From assembly GCA_022763045.1 (NCBI GenBank), contig JALEGI010000016.1, positions 1 through 46,414 of the forward strand: 46,414 bases of DNA, written 5' to 3'. This DNA comes from Simkaniaceae bacterium (GTDB taxonomy: Bacteria > Chlamydiota > Chlamydiia > Chlamydiales > JACRBE01). The notes beneath the pieces are model-generated. The model worked only from the letters and a program-made list of their open reading frames with translations. It was not told the origin of the DNA and ran no database searches. Every line of letters begins with the position of its first letter. Position 1 is the stretch's first letter. Made by a program: the position numbers and the translations under genes. This document shows positions 22,135 through 29,733 of the stretch, piece after piece.

Positions 22135-24397
22135 GCCCCTCCTGTGTAATTTTTGGACAGCCACTAAGATGAAGCGTTCGCAAACTCTTTGCGCTGCGCG
22201 CAATGGAATAGAGCCCAACATCTGTGACATGCGGCGCTTCAATCGAAAGTGAGACAATTGAATCGAGCTGCTTTGCAAGAGACTTAAGTCCCCTATCACT
22301 AATCAGCGTGCACCCTAGGAGTGAAAGTCGCTCCGGAGTCGCGCGGATACTCGCTAAGACATCATCATCGAGGTGCATGAGCCCATTGAGTGTGATAAAA
22401 CGCAGCTGTGAGTGCTCCTGTAAAAAGCTTGAGATCCCCTCTTTTGTTGTCAGTGGGCAGTGTGAGAGGTCAATCCCCTCAAGATGCTTGCCCAAGCTCT
22501 TCAAATGCTCATCATTCATTAGCCAGGAGCGGCCTACATCGAGCATTTTGATCGTCGGTATATTTTCAAGCACAGCTCTAAGATGGCCCGACTCAAAATG
22601 GTCACACCCACGTAAAGAGAGTTCAACCATCTGCTCTGAGCGCTTGAGAATTTCACTCAAGGGATGATCGATTGTTGGGCTAAATTTCACTTCAGGCGCC
22701 TGTGGTGGGCAGTGATTCCGACGTTGAAACTGCGCCTCAGAGAAATTGAAGTGGCTGAGCGCTGCCTTGCGGTAATTTCCAACCATTGTTGGAATCCGCT
22801 GGGAGATATTGTTTTGCTCTTCTGGATCATTTTTTAAGTTGTAAAGCTCGCCCCTTCCTTTTCCCATGTGGTGAATATATTTGTGATCCCCCTGTATCCA
22901 GGCGATGGAGGGATTGTCAAAGGGGTTGAGCGCAAACGCATAAGAGTTCTCCATTTTTCTCAGCAGGCTGCGCCCCATGGCATGATGATTGGTATGGATG
23001 GAAAGCATATCTAAAAGGGTTGGTAGAAGGTCAACTTGTGAGGCAACTTCACTGCTTCTAAAGCGCATCTTTGGAGCCAAGATCAGGCAGGGTACGTGAA
23101 TATTTTCCTCATAGAGCCCCTCAAAAAGCGATGAGCTCTGCCCGCGCTCTTGCATGGAGATGCCATGATCACCGAGTAAAATCACAATCGAATTGTCACG
23201 CACCTTGTTCACAAAGGCCTCAAGTAGCATATCGGTGTAGCGTAGCGCCTTTCGGTAGCGTTCCAGCCGCGTACCCTGATAGTTTTGGAAGGGGTAGTGG
23301 GCAGAAATCGACTTGATAAAAGCAAATTTAGGTCCGCCCTCAAGCCACTTGCCCGCCTCCTCAAAAACAGCGCGATCATCAATACCCCACGTGTAGGTCT
23401 TCTCATCTGGATAGCGCTGCATTAGCTTCTCTTTACCAACAATGCAATCAAAGCCGTGGCTCTCGTAAAATTTCCCCTCGTAGTCAAAGGAGAGATCGCC
23501 CCCCTTGAAAGCGCCAAGCTCGTAGCCCTGCTCCTTGAAAATTTCGGGCATCCCACGCAGATTCCACTTCGGATTGAGCCCCTCCGAATCAAATTTGGGA
23601 TAAACACCAAAGAGAGTCGAGATCACCATCTTGTTTGTCAGCGTCCCATTCGAATAGAAGCGATCGAAATAAATTCCCTCATCAATGAGGTTGCACAAGA
23701 CAGGCGTCACCTCACGGCAGACATCTTTTGCTCTGAGCGATTCGAGCCCCACAATGACCACGTTGGGCTTTTCCCCCTCAGCATATCCCCCAATCGAGTG
23801 AAGCTTTCCATGAAAACCCAAGCTCTTGCGGTAAGCAGGGTAGCGTGAATCAACAACTTGATAGTCCTCAGCAAAGGGAGTAAAGTTAAGACCGCCAACG
23901 CGCTTTTCCATCCGAAAAGAAAAGAGATCCCTCTCGAGCAAAATCAAAAGATTGGGAAACTCAAAATCTTCAATCAACAAAGCAAGGCCTGTCAATCCAA
24001 CTGCGATTAAGCAATGCATAAGAGAGAAGGGATTGGGCAGTAGCAGCGCCGCAATGGAAAGAGCCATTACAGCTGTACCTCCCAAAAGTGCAGTCATGCG
24101 AAGAGCCACACTCATCGACCCAAAATAGGTCCCCACATGCGTTGCTTTTTTCAAAAGCCAAGGACGCAGCCTGCCCTTTGTCGCCTTGTAATAGCAAAAA
24201 TCGACAAATAGGTAGCCCAAAATCAGTAGAGCAATAAGTTTTCCAACGAAGGGAATTGAAGCAATCGCACCAATTTGAAAACCGCAGGCGAGATCATCGT
24301 AAATACCCCAAAGAGAGCGCCTCACCCTCTTTTTTTCATGGATGGCAAAGAACCTGAGCAGCAGAGCGTAGATGAAAAAAATCTGTGAGATGAGCAT
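21992..24397 (-). CDS. Membrane sulfatase/phosphotransferase fused to leucine-rich repeats
   Basis: An 801-residue protein. Several membrane segments (about 3-17, 42-68, 100-119, 125-143) are followed by an alkaline-phosphatase-superfamily sulfatase domain (about 210-530) like LtaS and phosphoethanolamine transferases: NVVIVGLES with Glu219, NGTLTNKMVISTLFG with a candidate Thr nucleophile (252 or 254), FIKSISAHYPF, ILLGDHGIS (D410, H411), VDLLPTLLDML. Then comes an LRR region (about 585-770) of AMN1/cysteine-containing type: VELSLRGCDH, GIDLSHCPLT, LSLLGCTLIS, LHLSGCPKIT. AGGAAAG precedes ATG 24397. A transferase of polar head groups with a protein-interaction tail is inferred. The fusion is unusual. 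Confidence 0.75.
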   Translation of the reverse strand: MLISQIFFIYALLLRFFAIHEKKRVRRSLWGIYDDLACGFQIGAIASIPFVGKLIALLILGYLFVDFCYYKATKGRLRPWLLKKATHVGTYFGSMSVALRMTALLGGTAVMALSIAALLLPNPFSLMHCLIAVGLTGLALLIEDFEFPNLLILLERDLFSFRMEKRVGGLNFTPFAEDYQVVDSRYPAYRKSLGFHGKLHSIGGYAEGEKPNVVIVGLESLRAKDVCREVTPVLCNLIDEGIYFDRFYSNGTLTNKMVISTLFGVYPKFDSEGLNPKWNLRGMPEIFKEQGYELGAFKGGDLSFDYEGKFYESHGFDCIVGKEKLMQRYPDEKTYTWGIDDRAVFEEAGKWLEGGPKFAFIKSISAHYPFQNYQGTRLERYRKALRYTDMLLEAFVNKVRDNSIVILLGDHGISMQERGQSSSLFEGLYEENIHVPCLILAPKMRFRSSEVASQVDLLPTLLDMLSIHTNHHAMGRSLLRKMENSYAFALNPFDNPSIAWIQGDHKYIHHMGKGRGELYNLKNDPEEQNNISQRIPTMVGNYRKAALSHFNFSEAQFQRRNHCPPQAPEVKFSPTIDHPLSEILKRSEQMVELSLRGCDHFESGHLRAVLENIPTIKMLDVGRSWLMNDEHLKSLGKHLEGIDLSHCPLTTKEGISSFLQEHSQLRFITLNGLMHLDDDVLASIRATPERLSLLGCTLISDRGLKSLAKQLDSIVSLSIEAPHVTDVGLYSIARSAKSLRTLHLSGCPKITQEGLNYLLKGPVETIYLYRHPRGHELAKLSDRIHDYDHRQWLYVKNMMNR

Positions 24398-24409
24398 ATC
24401 TTTCCTATA

Positions 24410-24430
24410 CTTGTAAAGCGGCTTTACAAG
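24410..24430. promoter_or_regulatory. Perfect inverted repeat between tyrP and the sulfatase gene
   Basis: CTTGTAAAGC (24410-24419), one central G, GCTTTACAAG (24421-24430). It contains TGTAAA-N5-TTTACA, close to the enterobacterial TyrR box (which has N6). It lies just before the sulfatase ribosome binding site and after the tyrP stop. An operator, an mRNA hairpin between the two genes, or a weak terminator without a U-tract are all possible. Confidence 0.45.
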
Positions 24431-24438
24431 CTAGAAAA

Positions 24439-25626
24439 TTAAATGAACATTAGGTGATAAGCCTCTATGCAAATCACGGCAACTGAGATCAGAAAGAGGA
24501 GAACTAGCAGGGGCTTTCCACCTGCAACTGGGTGCTGGGAGAGTTCTTTGTAGTTATAGCGCCCTGCCCAAACAAGGGCAACCGGCAAAATCCCATTGAG
24601 AAATGACTCGCCAAACCCACCCGCAATGCTCAATGCACGGTCAAAAATAGCGGGGTTGATGAGCGCAAAGACAAAGGGAGGGCCAAAGGTAAGTAGGGTA
24701 AGTCCGATGCGGGAGGTGCCTGTACGGCGCGCTTTCAATCCATCACCAATGAAGTCGACCATGGAAAAGGAGACGCCAAGGGTGGAGGTGATAATGGCAA
24801 AGAGGGCAAAGAAGCGTCCAAGTTGGTGGATTATGGGGCGATGCGCAACATCGCGCAGAGCATCGGTCACTGGCGCGCCAACTGAGAGGGTCTGCTCGAG
24901 GGCCTCAGGAGAGAGGGCTCCGATGATGAGCCACTGCCACAAAATGTAGACGAGAAGGGGCAGAGTTGTACCAAAGAAGATCGATAGGCGCAGGGTGAAG
25001 ACATTGCGTCCAAGGTAGCTGCAAAGTGAGGGAACGACGTTGTGGTAACCAAAGGCGCTAAATAAAATGGGTGTTGCAAAAAGGGCGTGGGTAATGCTGG
25101 CGTGAGAGAGCCGCTCGATGCGAACAAGGCGCGAGCCCTCGCCAATAAGCAGCACCCAGGTGAGGCACATGGCAATTGTCAGGATGAAATTGACGCGATC
25201 AATCGACTTGGGTCCAATTGCCACCACTGCGCCAAAGACGAGGCCGAAGATGAGATAGGAGAGGGGCCCTTCAATGCCAAATAGACCAGCAAAAAGCGGA
25301 GCACCGGCGGCAAAGTAGGCAATCATGATGCAGTAGTAGAGAAAGGCAAAAAAGATCCCCGTCACCACCCTTCCCCCATGTCCCAGGTAGTGACGAGAAA
25401 TCGAAAGAAAACTTTCTGAACTCGGTCGCCAGAGACAGGCTTCTAAAAGGAGCAGGCCGGTGAGTAGCATAAACAGCCACACGACAATTGTTGCCCCCAT
25501 CGCGGGCCAAAAACCCGCCTTGCTTGTCACAAGTGGAATGCCTAGCATTCCTGCGCCGACACTCGTACCGGCAATTAAAAAAGTCCCGCTAAGGACGCGT
25601 GCAAATTGCTGGCCGTGCGTTTTCAT
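24439..25626 (-). CDS. tyrP: Aromatic amino acid permease (HAAAP family, TyrP-like)
   Basis: A 395-residue protein with about 11 membrane segments. The N-terminal GTFLIAGTSVGAGMLGIPLVTSKAGFWPA is the signature of hydroxy/aromatic amino acid permeases, proton-coupled importers of tyrosine or tryptophan. Similar tyrP genes occur, often duplicated, in Chlamydia. It starts nine bases after pncA on the same strand, so it probably belongs to the pncB-pncA transcript. Substrate (Tyr versus Trp) cannot be told by eye. No clear ribosome binding site before ATG 25626. Confidence 0.88.
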   Translation of the reverse strand: MKTHGQQFARVLSGTFLIAGTSVGAGMLGIPLVTSKAGFWPAMGATIVVWLFMLLTGLLLLEACLWRPSSESFLSISRHYLGHGGRVVTGIFFAFLYYCIMIAYFAAGAPLFAGLFGIEGPLSYLIFGLVFGAVVAIGPKSIDRVNFILTIAMCLTWVLLIGEGSRLVRIERLSHASITHALFATPILFSAFGYHNVVPSLCSYLGRNVFTLRLSIFFGTTLPLLVYILWQWLIIGALSPEALEQTLSVGAPVTDALRDVAHRPIIHQLGRFFALFAIITSTLGVSFSMVDFIGDGLKARRTGTSRIGLTLLTFGPPFVFALINPAIFDRALSIAGGFGESFLNGILPVALVWAGRYNYKELSQHPVAGGKPLLVLLFLISVAVICIEAYHLMFI

Positions 25627-25635
25627 TTTTAGAGT

Positions 25636-26181
25636 CTAACATGTTAATGATTTTTTTAAAACTTTTTTACCTTCGCTTTGATCAACAGCGCGACACGCCT
25701 CTCGAGCAATAAGTGTGCGATAGCCCAATTTTTCGGCATCAAGTGCAGTGTATTTTACACAATAATCGGTCGCAACTCCACAAATTATTACCTCGTCAAC
25801 CCCTTTATCTTGGAGGAACTGGTGCAAATCTGTTCCCCCAAAGGCGCTATAGCTATCAACATTTCGATCATAGGCCTTATCGACGATCTTGACGATTTTC
25901 TCAACTTCTAGCCCATCGACGAGCTGACTACCTCGAGTGTGCTGGATACAGTGATCGGGCCATAAGATTTGCCCATCGACAACGTCACCTATCCCCTTCT
26001 TGTCGTGATTCGAGGCAAAGCTGATGTGGTCTTCTGGGTGAAAATCGCGGCTTGCCACCACTAGATCGACCTCGTTCATCAGTGCATTGATCGCGGGTAT
26101 AATCTCTCTGCCCCCCTCTACGGGTAGAGCGCCATCTGGCATAAAATCGTTTTGCATATCGACAATGATGAGTGCCTTCAT
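25636..26181 (-). CDS. pncA: Nicotinamidase
   Basis: A 181-residue cysteine hydrolase that converts nicotinamide to nicotinate. The catalytic triad is visible: Asp8 (VDMQNDF), Lys102 (VDKAYD) and Cys141 (GVATDYCV). Metal-binding residues D46 and H48 (SRDFHPEDH) and H77 (WPDHC) are also present, followed by the VIICGVATDYCVKYTALDA segment of the isochorismatase superfamily. The ATG overlaps the pncB stop by four bases (ATGA at 26178-26181), so nicotinamide from the host feeds directly into the next step of the Preiss-Handler route. Confidence 0.94.
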   Translation of the reverse strand: MKALIIVDMQNDFMPDGALPVEGGREIIPAINALMNEVDLVVASRDFHPEDHISFASNHDKKGIGDVVDGQILWPDHCIQHTRGSQLVDGLEVEKIVKIVDKAYDRNVDSYSAFGGTDLHQFLQDKGVDEVIICGVATDYCVKYTALDAEKLGYRTLIAREACRAVDQSEGKKVLKKSLTC

Positions 26182-27593
26182 GTAGGGCTCCTTAGCGATT
26201 CAATCAGTGAGAGTTTGATTTCATGGAGAGATTTTTCAAGCCCAACAGGATGGGGTGTGGGGTTTTTGAATCTCTTGAGCGTTTCAGGCAGCTGAGCGAG
26301 ATTTTTGAGGGTGTTTTCTCTTACTTGGCGCAGCGCTGGTGGGGTGTAGACTCTTTTTCCCCCCTTATATATTGGAATCAAAAGATCTTGAAACTGCCCG
26401 CCTTCTAAGCGCTTATCTCGATTAGAAGAGATGGTGACCATCTCGCTTGAAGGGCCTGATAGTGTATCAAAGATCATGTCCCCATCGCTAAAGCGGCGCA
26501 CCTGCAAAATCCCGGGGTTAGTAATTTTTTCCATCTGCTCTGAGAGCTTCATGCGATGTGACCACTCTCCACCCTCCTCTCGTACCATCGATAACTTGTA
26601 AACTCCATCGATTGCACCTTGCCCCCGTCCAGTAACAAGTGCGGTTCCTACGCCCCATAAATCGATTTGAGCTCCCTGGTGTTTGAGCTCCTTAATGATC
26701 TCCTCTTCAAGTTCATTGCTCGCCATGATTTTCATATCTTCAAAGCCCGCATCGTCGAGCATTTTTCGCACACGCTTGGAGATCTCCGCCAAATCGCCCG
26801 AGTCGATACGCACCCCGAGCATACGCTCGCCTCTCTCGTGCATCTCTTTTGCCACTTCAATCGCTTTTTTTGTTCCACTGACCGAATCGTAGGTGTCAAC
26901 GAGGGCAACCGTGTTGCCAGGCATCACCTCAGCAAAGGCGCGAAACGACTCTTTTTCATCATCAAAGCACATCACCCAGCTGTGCGCCTGCGTTCCCTTG
27001 ACGGGGATGTTGAACTGCTTGCCAGCAAGGACATGGGAGGTTGAGCTACACCCTCCGACATACGCTGCTCGCGAGGAGCTGAGCGCGCCATCAATTCCCT
27101 GTGCGCGCCGCATCCCAAATTCGACCACCTCACTCTCCCCTGCAGCGCAGCAAACGCGCATCGCCTTTGTTGCCACAAGCGTTTGAAAGTTCAAGATGTT
27201 GAGAAGGGGTGACTCTAGCAGTTGCGCATGCATGATTGGCCCCTGCACCCGCACCATTGGTTCGAAGGGAAAAACAGGAGTGCCTTCAGGCATGGCATCA
27301 ATTGTTAAATCAAATCGAAATTGAGATAAGAACTCCAGAAACGCCTCTTCAAAAAGGGGCTTTTGATCAGCACCTTGAAGCTGTGAGAGATAGTCGATGT
27401 CGCTGCTGTCAAATTGGAATTTGTCGATAAAATCAATGAGGGTCTCCAAGCCGCAGCTGATGGCAAATTCCCCACCAAAGGGCTTTTTCCGAAAAAAGTG
27501 GTGAAAGACCGCCTCTCGATTTCCAATGCCCCGCTTCCAATAGCCATAGGCCATCGTAAGTTGGTATAAATCTGTTAAAAGCGCTAGGTTCAT
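26178..27593 (-). CDS. pncB: Nicotinate phosphoribosyltransferase
   Basis: Makes nicotinate mononucleotide from nicotinate and PRPP. Typical features: MNLALLTDLYQLTMAYGYW at the start, EFGMRRAQG near residue 160-175, GTQAHSWVM, VALVDTYDSV, GVRIDSGDLAE and the IMASNELEE segment. At about 471 residues it is the longer type, more like eukaryotic and Gram-positive enzymes than the 400-residue E. coli form. I prefer ATG 27593, which aligns with family N-termini and has TTGGA upstream; ATG 27611 is possible. With pncA it forms an NAD salvage unit; no de novo NAD genes are seen in the window. Divergent from the next gene with only about 55 bases between. Confidence 0.92.
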   Translation of the reverse strand: MNLALLTDLYQLTMAYGYWKRGIGNREAVFHHFFRKKPFGGEFAISCGLETLIDFIDKFQFDSSDIDYLSQLQGADQKPLFEEAFLEFLSQFRFDLTIDAMPEGTPVFPFEPMVRVQGPIMHAQLLESPLLNILNFQTLVATKAMRVCCAAGESEVVEFGMRRAQGIDGALSSSRAAYVGGCSSTSHVLAGKQFNIPVKGTQAHSWVMCFDDEKESFRAFAEVMPGNTVALVDTYDSVSGTKKAIEVAKEMHERGERMLGVRIDSGDLAEISKRVRKMLDDAGFEDMKIMASNELEEEIIKELKHQGAQIDLWGVGTALVTGRGQGAIDGVYKLSMVREEGGEWSHRMKLSEQMEKITNPGILQVRRFSDGDMIFDTLSGPSSEMVTISSNRDKRLEGGQFQDLLIPIYKGGKRVYTPPALRQVRENTLKNLAQLPETLKRFKNPTPHPVGLEKSLHEIKLSLIESLRSPT

Positions 27594-27648
27594 TAGTCCA
27601 AGATAAGTCATCTTGAGTATAGATTCAACCCGTGATATAATGGGAGGG

Positions 27649-28542
27649 ATGAAAAAAATATTTTATTTACTGCTTCTACCTCTTGCTATTTTTGCCAATA
27701 CGCTCTCAACGAGACTGGGATCTGCGACTCCAGGCGACTACATCGTCACAGAGTATGAAGAGGTCTATTCAATGCTCTGCGTCCACAGCAAAGAGGGCTC
27801 GCGCATCACCTTAGAGGAGATCAACATCCCCTGGCACGCCCTGCGCGGCAAGAAAAAAGAGTGGAAAAAGTGGCTGGAAAATGAGGCTCCTGGACACAGC
27901 TCCTGGATCTTGTATGAAATTGATCTAGAGACCCACGAGATGCTCGAGTGCTTCTCACGCTCGCAAAACTGCTTTCTCAACCTCTCCGACTCGTTTTTGA
28001 CAACTCTTCTCACCCTCCCTCTCGCTAAAATCGATGAGAGCTCTCTGACAAAAGTGGGCCCTCCCCCTCTGGCTGGTAAAGATACGCGCAATGCTTGGTC
28101 ACCCCCCCGCTATCTCAATGGTTCGAAAATTATTAGCCCCAACTTTTCCGTCTACAGAACAACCCTTCCAGATAACGAGACTCCCCTCTCCGGCAAAACA
28201 ATCGACCTCTACTTTGATGATCAATCCCCTTTCCCCTACTGGCTTAAAATTTGCGACCCCACTAAGGGCTCAGTTAAACTAAGAAGCATCGACAGCGGTA
28301 GTGGCGCTCTTTCTAACACAAGCCATATGCCACGCCGCATCCCCACCCTAGTTGGTAAGCGTGCAGGCATGTATATCCTCTCTTGCCCAAAATACTACGT
28401 AAATCCCAAGCTCTGTGATTTACAAGAAAAGCCCATTGCTTTTACAGAAATTCGCGAGGGCGAAACGGTCTTCATCTCGTTTGAGAAAGCACGCGGACCT
28501 GCTGTACTCTCATACGGAGACATCCATCTGGAGTTGAAGTAG
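27649..28542 (+). CDS. Exported hypothetical protein
   Basis: A 297-residue protein starting at ATG 27649, which has GGGAGG directly upstream and begins a clear signal peptide (MKKIFYLLLLPLAIFA, then NTLS). An upstream in-frame start would add 12 residues without a ribosome binding site. The mature part contains TPGDYIVTEYEEVYSMLCVHS near its start, a WHALRGKKKEWKKWLENEAPGHSSW segment and a beta-rich C-terminus. It reads like conserved chlamydial secreted proteins of unknown function, but I cannot name the family. The following membrane protein starts three bases after its stop. Confidence 0.65.
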   Translation: MKKIFYLLLLPLAIFANTLSTRLGSATPGDYIVTEYEEVYSMLCVHSKEGSRITLEEINIPWHALRGKKKEWKKWLENEAPGHSSWILYEIDLETHEMLECFSRSQNCFLNLSDSFLTTLLTLPLAKIDESSLTKVGPPPLAGKDTRNAWSPPRYLNGSKIISPNFSVYRTTLPDNETPLSGKTIDLYFDDQSPFPYWLKICDPTKGSVKLRSIDSGSGALSNTSHMPRRIPTLVGKRAGMYILSCPKYYVNPKLCDLQEKPIAFTEIREGETVFISFEKARGPAVLSYGDIHLELK

Positions 28543-28544
28543 AC

Positions 28545-29471
28545 ATGCTTCACAAATACTGCGATCAATACTACGCTCTCTATCGCAATCGAGATCTACC
28601 TTTGACCACCCGATTCCAGAGTTGGTGGATCCACAAAGCTCTTCTCATTGCCTCAGCTATAATCAACACAGTTTTACTACCAATTTGCCTTTTGGTCCTC
28701 ACCTTTGGAATCTGTGTGATTGGGACACTAAAAATTGGGGTTTTTCTCGTTACACTTGGAAATATACGGCTAAGAATCAAAACAGGAGCAAGTGAGTCTT
28801 TGCAGTTTCTCTTTGCTCTGATCGTTAGCTACATTATGATCGCTACCCAACTATTTATCGATATCTTCTGGGTACTTTCCTGCTTGCCATTGCGTCGACT
28901 TCTCGCCAAAATGAAAGCGATCTTTGTGACTTTATTGCTGCCCCTACGCCGACTGCTAAAAGCTTTGCTAATCCCCCTACAGCACATTGCAGCTAGATTT
29001 ATGAGAGTGCTAAAGGCAGAGAGCAGTGCCTGTTGCTGTGAAAAACAATCAAGGTTTAGTCTCTTTGTTGGTAAGCGAATTAAAAAATTCCAAACAGATT
29101 GGAACAAAGAACAGGATCGCCCGTTAAAGCTAATCGCCTTCCAATTTCTCGATACGATTTGGTTGATTCCTACTTGTATTGTTTTAGCTTGCCTCCAAAT
29201 TGTTTTTGTTTTATTCGCCGCTATTTGGCTCGCAATAAGAATTCTGTTTTCAATTTGCTTTGACCACCTTTTATCTAGAAATTCAAAATTGATGTCTTTT
29301 ATCCCAACCGGTATTGGCTACCTTTTATTAGGCAGCCACTGCTTGTTTCTACTTGCTAAAGATGCTCTAGCTCTAATCTATAAACTTTTTAGATGCTTAA
29401 ATGTCTTTAAAGCTGCCGCTTCTGTTAAAGAATTCCTCATGTATATCCCTAAAGCTATCTTCGAAAAATAA
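28545..29471 (+). CDS. Multi-pass membrane hypothetical protein
   Basis: A 308-residue, strongly hydrophobic and basic protein. Hydrophobic segments lie near 31-62, 67-75, 87-117 and 205-240, with two more toward the C-terminus (about 250-280). The middle contains a Lys/Arg-rich loop (residues about 160-190, CCCEKQSRFSLFVGKRIKKF). No family recognised. It is coupled to the secreted protein in front (two bases between stop and start), so the two likely act together. Confidence 0.55.
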   Translation: MLHKYCDQYYALYRNRDLPLTTRFQSWWIHKALLIASAIINTVLLPICLLVLTFGICVIGTLKIGVFLVTLGNIRLRIKTGASESLQFLFALIVSYIMIATQLFIDIFWVLSCLPLRRLLAKMKAIFVTLLLPLRRLLKALLIPLQHIAARFMRVLKAESSACCCEKQSRFSLFVGKRIKKFQTDWNKEQDRPLKLIAFQFLDTIWLIPTCIVLACLQIVFVLFAAIWLAIRILFSICFDHLLSRNSKLMSFIPTGIGYLLLGSHCLFLLAKDALALIYKLFRCLNVFKAAASVKEFLMYIPKAIFEK

Positions 29472-29512
29472 GAAATCCTTGGTCTTTTGTTTTCGGCCAC
29501 GGACACGAGCAC

Positions 29513-29700
29513 GGGTTTTGCTGCTAGGCTACGGTTCGTTGAGTTGGGATGCTTGGGTAGGAACTGTTTTATTTCGGGCACGGGCACGGGCAGGGGCACG
29601 GGCACGGGCAGGGGTTTTACTGCTAGGCTACGGTTCGGTGAGTTGGGATGCCTGGGTAGGGACGGGTTTAATTTTTGGGTGTGGGGGTTTTGCTGCTTGA
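29513..29700 (+). repeat. GC-rich imperfect tandem repeat between a membrane gene and lepB
   Basis: Copy 1 (about 29513-29574) and copy 2 (about 29611-29675) share GGTTTTRCTGCTAGGCTACGG followed by TTCGKTGAGTTGGGATGCYTGGGTAGG; a third start, GGGGGTTTTGCTGCTT, lies at 29684-29699. Between copies 1 and 2 is a G/C run of repeated GGGCAC and GGGCAGG units (about 29575-29612). An open frame crosses the region on the plus strand but it has repeat-driven composition (Gly/Thr/Arg) and no ribosome binding site, so I do not call a gene. Possibly a degenerate small repeat element. Confidence 0.6.
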
Positions 29701-29733
29701 CTCAGTTTGTGCGATCAATTAGTATTTCCCCCA

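Noticed and set aside
22031-23848. Several plus-strand open frames of 60-147 codons inside the LRR-sulfatase gene
   Set aside because: They are antisense shadows of a long coding gene with clear domains and lack ribosome binding sites or recognisable families.
24410-24430. True TyrR operator controlling tyrP
   Set aside because: It lies behind tyrP rather than in front, the spacer is five instead of six bases, and TyrR is known mainly from gammaproteobacteria. Kept only as a palindrome.
29570-29615. CRISPR-like short direct repeats (GGGCAC units)
   Set aside because: Units of 6-7 bases without spacers and no cas genes; a simple tandem repeat.
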